Origin: Streptomyces cyaneogriseus subsp. noncyanogenus
GTDB lineage: Bacteria > Actinomycetota > Actinomycetes > Streptomycetales > Streptomycetaceae
Assembly (NCBI RefSeq): GCF_000931445.1
Contig: NZ_CP010849.1
Location: forward strand, 1,550,001-1,614,000
Direction of reading: 5' to 3'
Length of the DNA: 64,000 nucleotides
The notes beneath the pieces are model-generated. The model saw only the letters and a program-made list of their open reading frames with translations. It searched no databases and was not told the DNA's origin. A program made the translations under genes and the position numbers. This document shows positions 8,549 to 17,298 of the stretch, piece by piece (position 1 is the stretch's first letter; every line of letters begins with the position of its first letter).

Positions 8549-10924
8549 GTGCCTTCCCCCTCACGCCGCAGAGCGAGACCCGCCCTGTTCGCGACCGCCG
8601 CCGCGGTCGCCGGGCTGGTCCTCGCCGGTCTCCCGGCGACCGTCTCGCACGCCGCCGACCAGGAGTCCTGCCGCCCCGACGGCCTGTACCGGACCCCGGG
8701 CGCGGACGTCCCCTACTGCTCGGTCTACGACTCGGCGGGCCGGGAGAAGATGGGCGCCGACCACCAGCGCCGGGTGATCGGCTACTTCACCGGCTGGCGC
8801 ACCGGCAAGGACGGCACCCCCGCCTACCTCGCCTCCGACATCCCCTGGGACAAGATCACCCACATCAACTACGCCTTCGCGCACGTCGGCGGCGACCACA
8901 AGATCTCGGTCGGGGCGGACGGGGAGAAGAACCCGGCCACCGGCATGACCTGGCCCGGTGTCGCGGGCGCCGAGATGGACCCGGCCTATCCCTACAAGGG
9001 CCACTTCAACCTGCTGAACAAGTTCAAGAAGCAGCACCCGGACGTCAAGACGCTGGTCTCGGTCGGCGGCTGGGCGGAGACCGGCGGCTACTTCGACGAC
9101 AGCGGCGGACGCGTCGACTCCGGCGGCTTCTACGCGATGGCCACCAACGCCGACGGCTCGGTCAACCAGGCCGGCATCGACACCTTCGCGGACTCGGCGG
9201 TCTCCTTCATCCGGAAGTACGGCTTCAACGGCGTCGACATCGACTACGAGTACCCGACGACGATGAAGGACGCGGGCAACCCGCTCGACTGGTCCTTCGC
9301 CAACGGGCGGCGCGCCGGACTGGTCAAGGGCTACGCCGCGCTGATGAAGACATTGCGCGAGAAGCTCGACCGGGCCGGGGCCGCGGACGGCAGGCACTAC
9401 CTGCTCACCGTCGCCGCGCCGTCGTCCGGGTACCTGCTGCGCGGCATGGAGACCTTCCAGGTCCAGAAGTACCTGGACTACGTCAACATCATGTCGTACG
9501 ACCTGCACGGCGCCTGGAACGAGTACGTCGGCCCCAACGCCTCCCTGTTCGACGACGGCAAGGACGCCGAGCTCGCGGCGGCGGGGGTGTACACCACGTC
9601 CCAGTACGGCGGCATCGGCTATCTGAACACCGACTGGGCGTACCACTACTTCCGCGGTTCGATGCCGGCCGGGCGCATCAACATCGGGCTGCCGTACTAC
9701 ACGCGCGGCTTCAAGAACGTGCAGGGCGGCACGGACGGGCTGTGGGGGAAGGCGCCGGCGGCGAGTTGCCCGGCCGGCGCCGGTCTGGCCAAGTGCGGGG
9801 ACGGCGCCGTCGGCATCGACAACCTGTGGCACGACAAGGACGCCGACGGCAAGGAGTCCCCGGCCGGGTCCAACCCGATGTGGCACGCCAAGAACCTGGA
9901 GAAGGGCGTCGTCGGGGACTACGTCACGCGGTACGGCTTCCCGGCGGACACCAGGCTGACCGGCACCTACGCCCGCAAGTACGACCCGACGCTGGTGGCG
10001 CCCTGGCTGTGGAACGCCGAGAAGAAGGTGTTCCTGTCCACCGAGGACGAACAGTCCGTCGCCGCCAAGGCCGACTACGTCGTGGACCGCGGCATCGGCG
10101 GCACCATGGTCTGGGAGCTGGCGGGCGACTACGGCTGGAACGCGGCCAAGGGGCAGTACGAGACGGGCGACACGCTCACCACGACGATGTACGAGAAGTT
10201 CAGGTCGGCCTCCCCCTACGGGGCCACGCGCGCGACGGTCGACCTGCCCGACCGGGTGCTCGACATCGACGTGGAGTTCGGGCAGTTCCCGCTCGGCGAC
10301 TCCAACTACCCGATCAGCCCCAAGCTGAAGATCACCAACAACACGCGGACCACGCTGCCCGGCGGCACGGAGTTCCGCTTCGACTACGGCACCTCCGCAC
10401 CCGGCAACGCCAAGGACCAGTCCGGCTGGGGCACTTCGGTGATCCGCAGCGACCACACCGGGAACAACGTGGGCGGTCTGAAGGGTGACTACCACCGGGC
10501 GTCGCTGAAGCTGCCGGCCTGGCAGTCCCTGCCGCCGGGAGCGTCGGCCGAGGTGGACTTCGTGTACTACCTGCCGGTGTCGACGCCGTCGAACTGGACG
10601 GTGACCTTCGGCGGGCAGACCTACGGCCTCAAGGGCGATCTGGCGCGCGGCACCACCGTGGTGGACCCCGGCACGCCCACGCCCACCCCGACGCCGACGC
10701 CGACGCCGACGGGCACCTCCTCCCCGAGCCCGTCGCCCACCCCGTCCCCGACCGGCGGCACCGGCGCGTGCACGGCTCCGGCGTGGAACCCGGGCACGGC
10801 GTACGGCGGCGGCAGCACCGTGTCCCACCAGGGGCACTCGTGGAAGGCCAAGTGGTGGACGAAGGGCGAGGAGCCCGGAACCACCGGCCAATGGGGGGTG
10901 TGGCAGGACCTCGGTGCCTGCTGA
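8549..10924 (+). CDS. Secreted GH18 chitinase with CBM5/12 chitin-binding domain
   Basis: 791 residues. A signal peptide (about 1-35) with arginines RRRAR, a hydrophobic core and cleavage near SHA-AD is followed by a GH18 barrel (about 70-545). The catalytic motif VDIDYEYP gives Asp230, Asp232 and the acid Glu234. A beta-rich domain (about 560-705) follows, then a Thr-Pro/Ser-Pro linker (about 708-740) encoded by short tandem repeats. A C-terminal CBM5/12-like module starts [12 protein letters not shown] and has [13 protein letters not shown]. The enzyme hydrolyses extracellular chitin. The start is GTG, supported by GGAGAGGA about eight bases upstream. The gene stands alone between terminators. 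Confidence 0.95.
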   Translation: MPSPSRRRARPALFATAAAVAGLVLAGLPATVSHAADQESCRPDGLYRTPGADVPYCSVYDSAGREKMGADHQRRVIGYFTGWRTGKDGTPAYLASDIPWDKITHINYAFAHVGGDHKISVGADGEKNPATGMTWPGVAGAEMDPAYPYKGHFNLLNKFKKQHPDVKTLVSVGGWAETGGYFDDSGGRVDSGGFYAMATNADGSVNQAGIDTFADSAVSFIRKYGFNGVDIDYEYPTTMKDAGNPLDWSFANGRRAGLVKGYAALMKTLREKLDRAGAADGRHYLLTVAAPSSGYLLRGMETFQVQKYLDYVNIMSYDLHGAWNEYVGPNASLFDDGKDAELAAAGVYTTSQYGGIGYLNTDWAYHYFRGSMPAGRINIGLPYYTRGFKNVQGGTDGLWGKAPAASCPAGAGLAKCGDGAVGIDNLWHDKDADGKESPAGSNPMWHAKNLEKGVVGDYVTRYGFPADTRLTGTYARKYDPTLVAPWLWNAEKKVFLSTEDEQSVAAKADYVVDRGIGGTMVWELAGDYGWNAAKGQYETGDTLTTTMYEKFRSASPYGATRATVDLPDRVLDIDVEFGQFPLGDSNYPISPKLKITNNTRTTLPGGTEFRFDYGTSAPGNAKDQSGWGTSVIRSDHTGNNVGGLKGDYHRASLKLPAWQSLPPGASAEVDFVYYLPVSTPSNWTVTFGGQTYGLKGDLARGTTVVDPGTPTPTPTPTPTPTGTSSPSPSPTPSPTGGTGACTAPAWNPGTAYGGGSTVSHQGHSWKAKWWTKGEEPGTTGQWGVWQDLGAC

Positions 10925-10939
10925 CGCCCTGACCGGACC

Positions 10940-10981
10940 GGCCCGGCGGCGGTGACGACGGCCCTTGCCCGCCGCCGGGCC
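10940..10981 (+). terminator. Hairpin after the chitinase gene
   Basis: A 13-bp perfect stem (GGCCCGGCGGCGG with CCGCCGCCGGGCC) encloses a 16-base loop, starting 16 bases after the chitinase stop. No T-run follows. Confidence 0.65.
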
Positions 10982-11030
10982 CACCAGCGCGGCGGCCCCG
11001 GCGGGGCCGTCCGCGCGTACGCCGCGGTTC

Positions 11031-11059
11031 ACCGCGCCCGGATGCGTTCCGGGCGCGGT
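11031..11059. terminator. Bidirectional hairpin between convergent genes
   Basis: ACCGCGCCCGGA and TCCGGGCGCGGT form a perfect 12-bp stem with a five-base loop. It lies between the plus-strand chitinase and the minus-strand ROK gene, so it can serve both. Confidence 0.7.
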
Positions 11060-11222
11060 GTCGTGTCCGGCGGCCCGTCCGGTGCTCACCGGCGCAGGGC
11101 GTGACGCCGGGGAGCCCTTCGCGCCGGGCGGGCCTCCGCCGGCCGCTCCCGGCCCGCGCTGCCGGACGGTCCCGCTGGCGGCCGGTCCGGCTGTCGACCG
11201 GTCCGGCTGTCGACCGATCCGG

Positions 11223-12416
11223 CTAGCGGCCGGGGGGCGCGAACAGCTCGTCCTGCGCCCGGTCCCGCGCCGTGAGCAGCGCCCCGCGCAGCACGGCGCC
11301 GCCGCCCAGAGCGCCCGGCCGCACCTCGGTGGGCAGCGGCGACATACGCGCCAGGCGGTCCCGGACCCGGGCGGCGAGCGTGTCCCCGCCCGCGCGGCCG
11401 ACCTCGCCGGCCAGCACCACGCATCCGGGGTCCAGCACGGAGACGACGGCGGCGGCGCCCAGGGAGACCCGCTCGGCGAGGGCGTCGAGGAAGCGGGCGG
11501 CGGCCGGTTCGCGGTCCGCCGCGCGCGCGGCCCCCCGTACCAGCGCCGCCGCCTGCGGCTCGTGCGCGGCGGCCGGGGCCGCGAACCCGTGCGCCGCCGC
11601 CAGCGCGACGACGGCGGACGCCCCGGCCAGGGAGTGGAAACCGCCGTCGCAGTCGGTGGCCGACGGCAGGCCCGCCGTGCCCGGCACCGGCAGGAAGCCG
11701 ATCTCGCCCGCACCGCCGGAGGCGCCCCGGCGCAGGGTGCCGTCCAGGACGACCGCGGCGCCGATGCCCATGCCCAGCCAGAGCAGCACGAAGGTGTCCC
11801 GGTCGCGGGCCGCCCCCTCGCGCTGCTCGGCCAGGGCGGCGAGGTTGGTCTCGTTCTCCACGCTGACCCGCGCCTCGGGGAACCGCTCCTGCACGGCGGC
11901 CACCAGCCGGCGGTGCCAGGCGGGCAGTCCGGAGGAGACGCGCAGCTCACCGCTGGCGGGGTCGATGAGGCCCGGCGCGCCGATGCCGACGGTGTGCGGG
12001 CGGTCGGCCCCCGCTTCCTTGGCCACGCGCTCGACCAGACCCACCGCCTGCTCGACCGCGGCTCCCGTCCCCATGCCCCCGCCGATCGGCGCGGACGCCT
12101 CGGCCAGCACCCGGCCGAGCAGGTCGGACACGAGCACGGAGACGCCCTCGGTACGCACGTCGAGCGCGGCCAGGTACGCCCGGTCGGCGACGATGCCGTA
12201 CAGCTTCGCGTTGGGTCCCCGGCGCTGTTCGCCGGACTCCCCGACCACCTCGACGAGGCCGCAGGCGGTGAGGCGTTCGACGAGGTCGGCGACGGTGGGC
12301 CGGGACAGGCCGGTGAGCTGTTTGAGCTGCCCCGCCGTCAGCGGGCCCTCCTGCTGGAGAAGGCGCAGAGCGAGCCGGTCGTTGATGGCCCGGGCGGTGC
12401 TCGGGGATGCGGGCAT
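11223..12416 (-). CDS. ROK-family transcriptional repressor
   Basis: 397 residues: an N-terminal winged helix (about 10-70, LTAGQLKQLTGLSRPTVADLVERL) joined to a ROK sugar-kinase-like domain (about 85-390, with GIGAPGLIDPASGEL). The kinase appears inactive: the usual NDA catalytic Asp region reads VENETNLAAL, and the zinc-binding Cys cluster is reduced to one Cys (TDCDGG). That pattern belongs to NagC/XylR-type repressors, which bind a sugar or sugar phosphate. It is divergent from an MFS transporter with a palindrome between them, so it probably controls that gene and itself. Confidence 0.92.
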   Translation of the reverse strand: MPASPSTARAINDRLALRLLQQEGPLTAGQLKQLTGLSRPTVADLVERLTACGLVEVVGESGEQRRGPNAKLYGIVADRAYLAALDVRTEGVSVLVSDLLGRVLAEASAPIGGGMGTGAAVEQAVGLVERVAKEAGADRPHTVGIGAPGLIDPASGELRVSSGLPAWHRRLVAAVQERFPEARVSVENETNLAALAEQREGAARDRDTFVLLWLGMGIGAAVVLDGTLRRGASGGAGEIGFLPVPGTAGLPSATDCDGGFHSLAGASAVVALAAAHGFAAPAAAHEPQAAALVRGAARAADREPAAARFLDALAERVSLGAAAVVSVLDPGCVVLAGEVGRAGGDTLAARVRDRLARMSPLPTEVRPGALGGGAVLRGALLTARDRAQDELFAPPGR

Positions 12417-12476
12417 GCCGGGATCCTTCCAGATCGGCCGGGGCCGCGGTGGCGGCGGCCGGTAAATCCCCTATCC

Positions 12477-12495
12477 ATCAGGAAGGGTTCCTGAT
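12477..12495. promoter_or_regulatory. Palindromic operator shared by the ROK and MFS genes
   Basis: ATCAGGAA and TTCCTGAT are perfect inverted eight-base arms around GGG. The AGGAA/TTCCT core is typical of ROK-family operators in actinobacteria. It sits 61 bases before the ROK start and 47 before the MFS start, in AT-richer DNA that probably holds both promoters. Confidence 0.75.
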
Positions 12496-12541
12496 AGTTT
12501 ACGCGGCGCAGCGGGGGCGGACACACCGGAAGGGCCCGAGA

Positions 12542-13753
12542 ATGAGTGCAGTGGTATACGCGCAACGAGACGTCAGGCGGGCCCGGTACGCCGTGGCCGC
12601 CGTCTTCGCCGCGCACGGCGCCGTCACCGGCTCCTTCGCCACCCGCGTCCCGTGGATCCAGGACCACGCCGGGGTCAGCGCCGGCCAGCTGGGGCTCGCC
12701 CTGGCGTTCCCGGCGCTCGGCGCCTCCGTCGCGATGCCGCTGGCCGGCCGCATCACCCACCGCTTCGGGGCCCGCGGCGCCCTGCGCGGCCTGATGGCGC
12801 TGTGGTCCCTGTCGCTGGTGCTGCCCTCGTTCGCCCCCGGCCTGCTCACCCTCTGCCTGGCTCTGTTCGCCTACGGCGCCACGGCGGGCATGGCGGACGT
12901 GGCGATGAACGCGCTCGGCGTGGAGGTGGAGAACCGGCTCGGGAAGTCGATCATGTCCGGGCTGCACGGCATGTGGAGCGCGGGCGCCCTGGTCGGCTCG
13001 GCGGCCGGCACCCTCGCCGCCCACCTGGGCGCGGACGCCCGCCTGCACCACGTCCTGGCCGCGGCCGTGCTGACCGTACTGGGCGTGACCGCCTGCTCCT
13101 GGGTGCTGGACCTGAAGCCCGCCGAGGACGAGGACCCGCCGCCGCGGTTCGCGCTGCCGCCGCGCTCGGCGCTGCTGATCGGCGCGGTCGGCTTCTGCGC
13201 GGTCTTCGCCGAGGGCGCGAGCCTGGACTGGTCGGCGGTCTACCTGGAGGACCAGCTCAAGACGTCGGCCGGTCTCGCCGCCGCGTGCACCACCGGCTTC
13301 ACCCTCACCATGGCCGTGGCCCGGATCGCCGGCGACCGGGTGGTGGACCGCTTCGGGGCCGTGCGCACGGTCCGCTCCGGCGGCGTGCTGGCCGCCCTCG
13401 GCGGACTGCTCGTCGTCCTCGCGGCCCATCCGGCGGTGGCGATGGGAGGGTTCGCCCTGATGGGGCTCGGCATCGCGGTCGTCGTGCCGCTGTGCTTCGC
13501 CGCGGCGGGCCGCAGCGGCCCCAATCCCAGCCAGGCCATCGCGGGTGTGGCCACCATCACCTACACCTCGGGGCTGGTCGCGCCGAGCGCCATCGGCACC
13601 CTGGCCCAGGCGACCAGCCTGGTGGTGTCGTTCGTGCTGGTGACCGTGTTGTCCTCCGGCCTGGCGGCGTTCGCGGGGGTGCTGCGGACGGGCGACCGCG
13701 ACCGCCCGACGATCACCCGGCCGGACGCGGCGGTTCCCGGCCCGCGGCCCTGA
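12542..13753 (+). CDS. MFS transporter
   Basis: 403 residues with about 12 hydrophobic helices. The loop between helices 2 and 3 reads GRITHRFGARGALR, the MFS signature position, with a matching half-way repeat DRVVDRFGAVRTVR. The gene is divergent from the ROK repressor and shares its operator. From that context the substrate is likely a sugar or sugar-derived compound (inference). I chose the ATG at 12542, giving MSAVVYAQRDVRRARYA; an upstream extension would cross the operator. The ribosome site GGAAGGG is moderately good. Confidence 0.88.
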   Translation: MSAVVYAQRDVRRARYAVAAVFAAHGAVTGSFATRVPWIQDHAGVSAGQLGLALAFPALGASVAMPLAGRITHRFGARGALRGLMALWSLSLVLPSFAPGLLTLCLALFAYGATAGMADVAMNALGVEVENRLGKSIMSGLHGMWSAGALVGSAAGTLAAHLGADARLHHVLAAAVLTVLGVTACSWVLDLKPAEDEDPPPRFALPPRSALLIGAVGFCAVFAEGASLDWSAVYLEDQLKTSAGLAAACTTGFTLTMAVARIAGDRVVDRFGAVRTVRSGGVLAALGGLLVVLAAHPAVAMGGFALMGLGIAVVVPLCFAAAGRSGPNPSQAIAGVATITYTSGLVAPSAIGTLAQATSLVVSFVLVTVLSSGLAAFAGVLRTGDRDRPTITRPDAAVPGPRP

Positions 13754-13754
13754 G

Positions 13755-13773
13755 GGCGCCGCTCCACGGCGCC
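13755..13773 (+). terminator. Hairpin after the MFS gene
   Basis: GGCGCCG and CGGCGCC form a perfect seven-base-pair stem with loop CTCCA, beginning directly after the stop codon. Confidence 0.5.
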
Positions 13774-13947
13774 GGGCGCGGCGTCCCGGAAGCTCCCGCC
13801 GGGTACGGGAGGGGGTGCCGCGTGCGTCCGACGGCGTGCGCCACGGGCCGGGTCCTCGCCCCGAGCCTGCGCCCAGGTGTGCGAAGCATGCCCGGCGAGC
13901 CCTGACAATGGGACCGGATCTGCACAAACGACGAAAGCGACACCCCC

Positions 13948-15369
13948 ATGGATCTCGGCGTCCGCTGGAAACTTCACGGCGACGGACGCACCCCCGCCCC
14001 CGGAGCGGTGGTCCGACCCGACGAACGGCTCTCCTGGCCGCGCACGGCCGGGCTGGGTGCCCAGCACGTGGTGGCCATGTTCGGGGCGTCCTTCGTCGCT
14101 CCGGTCCTGATGGGCCTGGACCCCAACCTGGCGATCATGATGTCGGGCGTCGCGACCGTCGTCTTCCTGCTCGCCACCCGCGGCCGGGTGCCCAGCTACC
14201 TGGGCTGTTCCCTCTCCTTCGTCGGAGTCGCCGCGGTGATCCGCGCCCAGGGCGGCACCAGCGCCACGGTCACCGGCGCGGTCCTCGTCGTGGGCGTGGC
14301 GCTGTTCCTGGTGGGGCTGGCCGTGCAGCGTTTCGGGGCGCGGATCATCCATGCCGCGATGCCGCCGATCGTCACCGGCGCGGTCGTCATGCTGATCGGT
14401 TTCAACCTGGCGCCGGTCACCGCCTCCACCTACTGGCCGCAGGACCAGTGGACGGCGCTGCTGGTGATGCTGTTCACCGGTCTGGCCGTGGTCTGCCTGC
14501 GCGGCTTCTGGTCCCGCATCGCGATCTTCCTCGGCCTGGTCTTCGGCTACGCCGTCTCCTGGGTCTTCGACCGCGTCTTCGGCCGTATCCACTCCGTGGA
14601 CGGCAGCGGCAAGGTCACCGACCACTGGCGGCTGGACTTCTCGGCCGTCGGCCAGGCCGACTGGATCGGCCTGCCCTCCTTCCACGGGCCGGCCTTCCAG
14701 TGGTCGGCGATCCTGGTCGCCCTGCCGGTGGTGATCGCGCTGGTCGCCGAGAACGCCGGGCACGTCAAGGCCGTGGGCGAGATGACCGGCGACCCGCTCG
14801 ACGACAAGCTCGGCACGGCGATCTCCGCCGACGGCGTCGGCTCGATCCTGTCCACCGCGGTCGGCGGCCCGCCCACCACGACCTACTCCGAGAACATCGG
14901 CGTGATGGCCGCGACCCGCGTCTACTCGACCGCCGCGTACTGGGCCGCCGCCGGCTTCGCGCTGCTGTTCGGCCTCTGCCCGAAGTTCGGCGCGGTCGTG
15001 GCCGCGATCCCGGGCGCCGTCCTCGGCGGCATCACCGTCATCCTGTACGGCATGATCGGCCTGCTCGGCGCGCAGATCTGGATCAACGCCAAGGTGGATC
15101 TGCGCAACCCGCTCAACCTGGTGCCGGCCGCCGCGGGCATCATCATCGGCGTCGGCAACGTCAGCCTGAAGTTCACCGACAACTTCTCCCTCAGCGGCAT
15201 CGCGCTGGGCACCCTCGTCGTCATCACCGGCTACCACGCGCTGCGCCTCTTCGCCCCCGCGCACCTCAAGACGCAGGAACCGCTGCTGGACGAGGGAACG
15301 TCGTCCTACGACGCGGAGGCCGGCCCCGACGGTCCGGTCGAGGACGGCTCCCGGCGCGCCACGTCGTAG
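13948..15369 (+). CDS. NCS2 nucleobase permease, uracil (UraA/PyrP) type
   Basis: 473 residues with about 14 hydrophobic segments. The NCS2 QH motif is present in the first helix (GAQHVVAMFGASFVAPVLMG), the substrate-site Glu stretch reads VVIALVAENAGHVKAVGEM, and PTTTYSENIGVMAATRVYS is the conserved NCS2 signature. AENxGH favours uracil over xanthine or urate. It is a proton symporter in the plasma membrane. The last 35 residues are a hydrophilic acidic tail. The ATG lacks a strong Shine-Dalgarno; only GAAAGCGAC lies upstream. Confidence 0.9.
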   Translation: MDLGVRWKLHGDGRTPAPGAVVRPDERLSWPRTAGLGAQHVVAMFGASFVAPVLMGLDPNLAIMMSGVATVVFLLATRGRVPSYLGCSLSFVGVAAVIRAQGGTSATVTGAVLVVGVALFLVGLAVQRFGARIIHAAMPPIVTGAVVMLIGFNLAPVTASTYWPQDQWTALLVMLFTGLAVVCLRGFWSRIAIFLGLVFGYAVSWVFDRVFGRIHSVDGSGKVTDHWRLDFSAVGQADWIGLPSFHGPAFQWSAILVALPVVIALVAENAGHVKAVGEMTGDPLDDKLGTAISADGVGSILSTAVGGPPTTTYSENIGVMAATRVYSTAAYWAAAGFALLFGLCPKFGAVVAAIPGAVLGGITVILYGMIGLLGAQIWINAKVDLRNPLNLVPAAAGIIIGVGNVSLKFTDNFSLSGIALGTLVVITGYHALRLFAPAHLKTQEPLLDEGTSSYDAEAGPDGPVEDGSRRATS

Positions 15370-15506
15370 GCGCCGGCGCGCGGCCGGCCGCCGGGTACGG
15401 AGCCGGACACGTCAGGTCCCCCCGCGCGGCGGTCGCGTTCCCCCGTTCCGGGGAAGCGCGCCGCCCGCCGGTGCCCCGGCCCGGCCGGAGCTGCCACGCT
15501 GCCCCC

Positions 15507-16202
15507 ATGGCGCACTGCGAGCACGTCCTCACCGCCGCCGGCCCGGTCGACACCGTCCTGGCCCGGATGCGCTCCCTCGGCGCGGCCCTGCCCGCCGGGG
15601 ACGGGGTCGCGGTCTTCAACCGCGTCTATCTCGCCGTCACCGAGGCGGTCGACCGGCACATCGACGCGGGGCGTTTCCCCGACGCCCGGGCCGCGACCGC
15701 GCTGGACGTGCGGTTCGCCGAGCGGTATCTGGACGCCGTCGGGACGGCCGCGGCCGGACGGCGTCCACCGGCCTGCTGGCGGCCCCTGTTCCAGTTCCGC
15801 CGCCATCCCGGCGTACGGCCCCTTCAGTTCGCCCTCGCGGGCGTCAACGCGCACATCGGGCACGATCTGGCGCTCGCCGTGGTGGACACCTGCCGTGCGC
15901 TCGGCTGCGAACCCGTCGATCTTGAGGACGAGTTCGACCGGGTGGGCGATCTCCTCGTCGCGCTGGAGGAGCGCGTCCGCGAGGATCTGATGCCGGGCCC
16001 CGACCTTCTCCAGATCGCCGATCCGCTCACGCATCTGCTCGCCTCCTGGAGCCTGGAGCGGGCCCGCGACGCCGCCTGGGCGGCGGCCCGGGCGCTGTGG
16101 GCGCTGCGCGGTCTGCCCGACGTGGCCGGCGCGTTCACCGAGCGGCTCGATGCGGCGGTGGGCTTCGCGGGGCGCATGCTGCTCACGCCGCTGCCCCGCT
16201 GA
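15507..16202 (+). CDS. DUF5995 family protein
   Basis: 231 residues, soluble, helix-rich and without a signal peptide. It contains WRPLFQFRRHPGVRPLQFAL, AGVNAHIGHDLALAVVDTC and DPLTHLLASWSLERARDAAW, the pattern of the actinobacterial DUF5995 family, whose function is unknown. The His-rich helices (NAHIGHDL) could form a metal or cofactor site (inference). The ATG gives the normal family length; the ribosome site is weak. It lies alone between the permease and an LLM oxidoreductase. Confidence 0.75.
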   Translation: MAHCEHVLTAAGPVDTVLARMRSLGAALPAGDGVAVFNRVYLAVTEAVDRHIDAGRFPDARAATALDVRFAERYLDAVGTAAAGRRPPACWRPLFQFRRHPGVRPLQFALAGVNAHIGHDLALAVVDTCRALGCEPVDLEDEFDRVGDLLVALEERVREDLMPGPDLLQIADPLTHLLASWSLERARDAAWAAARALWALRGLPDVAGAFTERLDAAVGFAGRMLLTPLPR

Positions 16203-16292
16203 TCCGGCCATCTCCCCCGCCATCGCCGTAAATCGTGCCGTCCGTCGCGATACGTTGACGGCTTCGGGCACCCGACGGCGAAGGAGCAACGC

Positions 16293-17222
16293 ATGGCGAC
16301 CCGGCTCGGACTCGGTCTTCCCCAGATGCGCCAGTACGACCTCGGCAAGGATGTCCCCGACGTGGCCCGCGCCGCGGAACGCACCGGCTACGAGAGTCTG
16401 TGGGTCTTCGAGCGGGCCCTGTTCCCCGAGCCCGCCACCCAGGGGCTGTACGGCATCGAGGGCCTGCCCTGGCCCGACACGTACCGGAACGTGGCCGACC
16501 CGCTGGTGACGCTGACGCTGGCCGCCGCAGCCACCGAGCGGGCCCTGCTGGGCACCAGCGTGCTGGTCGCCCCGCTGCACGTGCCGTTCCAGTTGGCCAA
16601 GGCGCTGGCCTCGCTCGACGCCGCGAGCGGCGGCCGGGTGCTCGCCGGTTTCGGCACCGGCTGGTCCCTCGACGAGTACGCGGCGGCGTCGGTGCGGCCG
16701 TTCGAGGAGCGCGGCCGGGTGCTGGACGAGCTGATCGAGGTGTGCCGGGCGGTCTGGGGCCCGGACCCGGTGGTGTACGACGGGCGTCTGACGAAGATCG
16801 CCTCCGCCGTGGTCGGGCCCAAGCCGGCCCGGCCCATCCCGATCCTGCTGGCCGCGAGCGGTCCCAGGGCCCGGCGGCGCCTCGTCGACCACGCGGACGG
16901 CTGGCTGCCGGTGGGCATGGGAGCCGACGCCGTCGCCGCGCAGTGGCGCGAGCTGCGGGAGCTGGCGGACGAGCGCGGCCGCACCGAGCCGATCCGGACG
17001 GTGCTGCGGATCAACGCGCAGTACCAGGCGAAGGCGTACGACGGTGACGGGCGCCGCCCCTTCCAGGGCAGCGTCGACCAGATCGTGGAGGACCTGGCCG
17101 CCCACGCCGAGATCGGGCTCGACGAGATCCTGCTCGACCTCCAGGGCTCCGCGCGGGACGCCGAGGAGCTGAAGGACATCGCCGCCATGGTGTACGAGAA
17201 GGCGCGGGCGGCCGGGATCTGA
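16293..17222 (+). CDS. LLM-class (luciferase-like) F420-dependent oxidoreductase
   Basis: 309 residues of the luciferase-like TIM-barrel fold, close to the TIGR03619 F420-dependent group. It has LGLGLPQMRQYDL at the N terminus, AERTGYESLWVFERALFP, VLAGFGTGWSLDEYAA and PKPARPIPILLAASGPRA. Such enzymes use F420 or FMN to oxidise or reduce diverse small molecules; the substrate is not deducible. The ATG follows AAGGAG at six bases. It converges with davB across a strong hairpin. Confidence 0.9.
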   Translation: MATRLGLGLPQMRQYDLGKDVPDVARAAERTGYESLWVFERALFPEPATQGLYGIEGLPWPDTYRNVADPLVTLTLAAAATERALLGTSVLVAPLHVPFQLAKALASLDAASGGRVLAGFGTGWSLDEYAAASVRPFEERGRVLDELIEVCRAVWGPDPVVYDGRLTKIASAVVGPKPARPIPILLAASGPRARRRLVDHADGWLPVGMGADAVAAQWRELRELADERGRTEPIRTVLRINAQYQAKAYDGDGRRPFQGSVDQIVEDLAAHAEIGLDEILLDLQGSARDAEELKDIAAMVYEKARAAGI

Positions 17223-17245
17223 CACGCGGGTCCGTGCTCCCCCGC

Positions 17246-17287
17246 CCCTCCCCGGGGCCGCGCCGTCGGCGTGGGCCCCGGGGAGGG
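17246..17287. terminator. Bidirectional hairpin between LLM and davB genes
   Basis: CCCTCCCCGGGGCC and GGCCCCGGGGAGGG form a perfect 14-bp stem with a 14-base loop, 24 bases after the LLM stop and 12 before the davB stop on the opposite strand. Confidence 0.75.
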
Positions 17288-17298
17288 CGGGCGGCGGG

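Noticed and set aside
10677..10760. Short tandem repeats in the chitinase gene as a minisatellite or CRISPR-like array
   Set aside because: They encode a Thr-Pro/Ser-Pro linker between domains, a normal feature of secreted polysaccharide hydrolases; units are too short and unspaced for CRISPR.
8561..11950. A 1129-codon antisense frame covering the chitinase and part of the ROK gene
   Set aside because: It is the mirror of the strongly biased chitinase codons, has no domain and crosses the two terminator hairpins.
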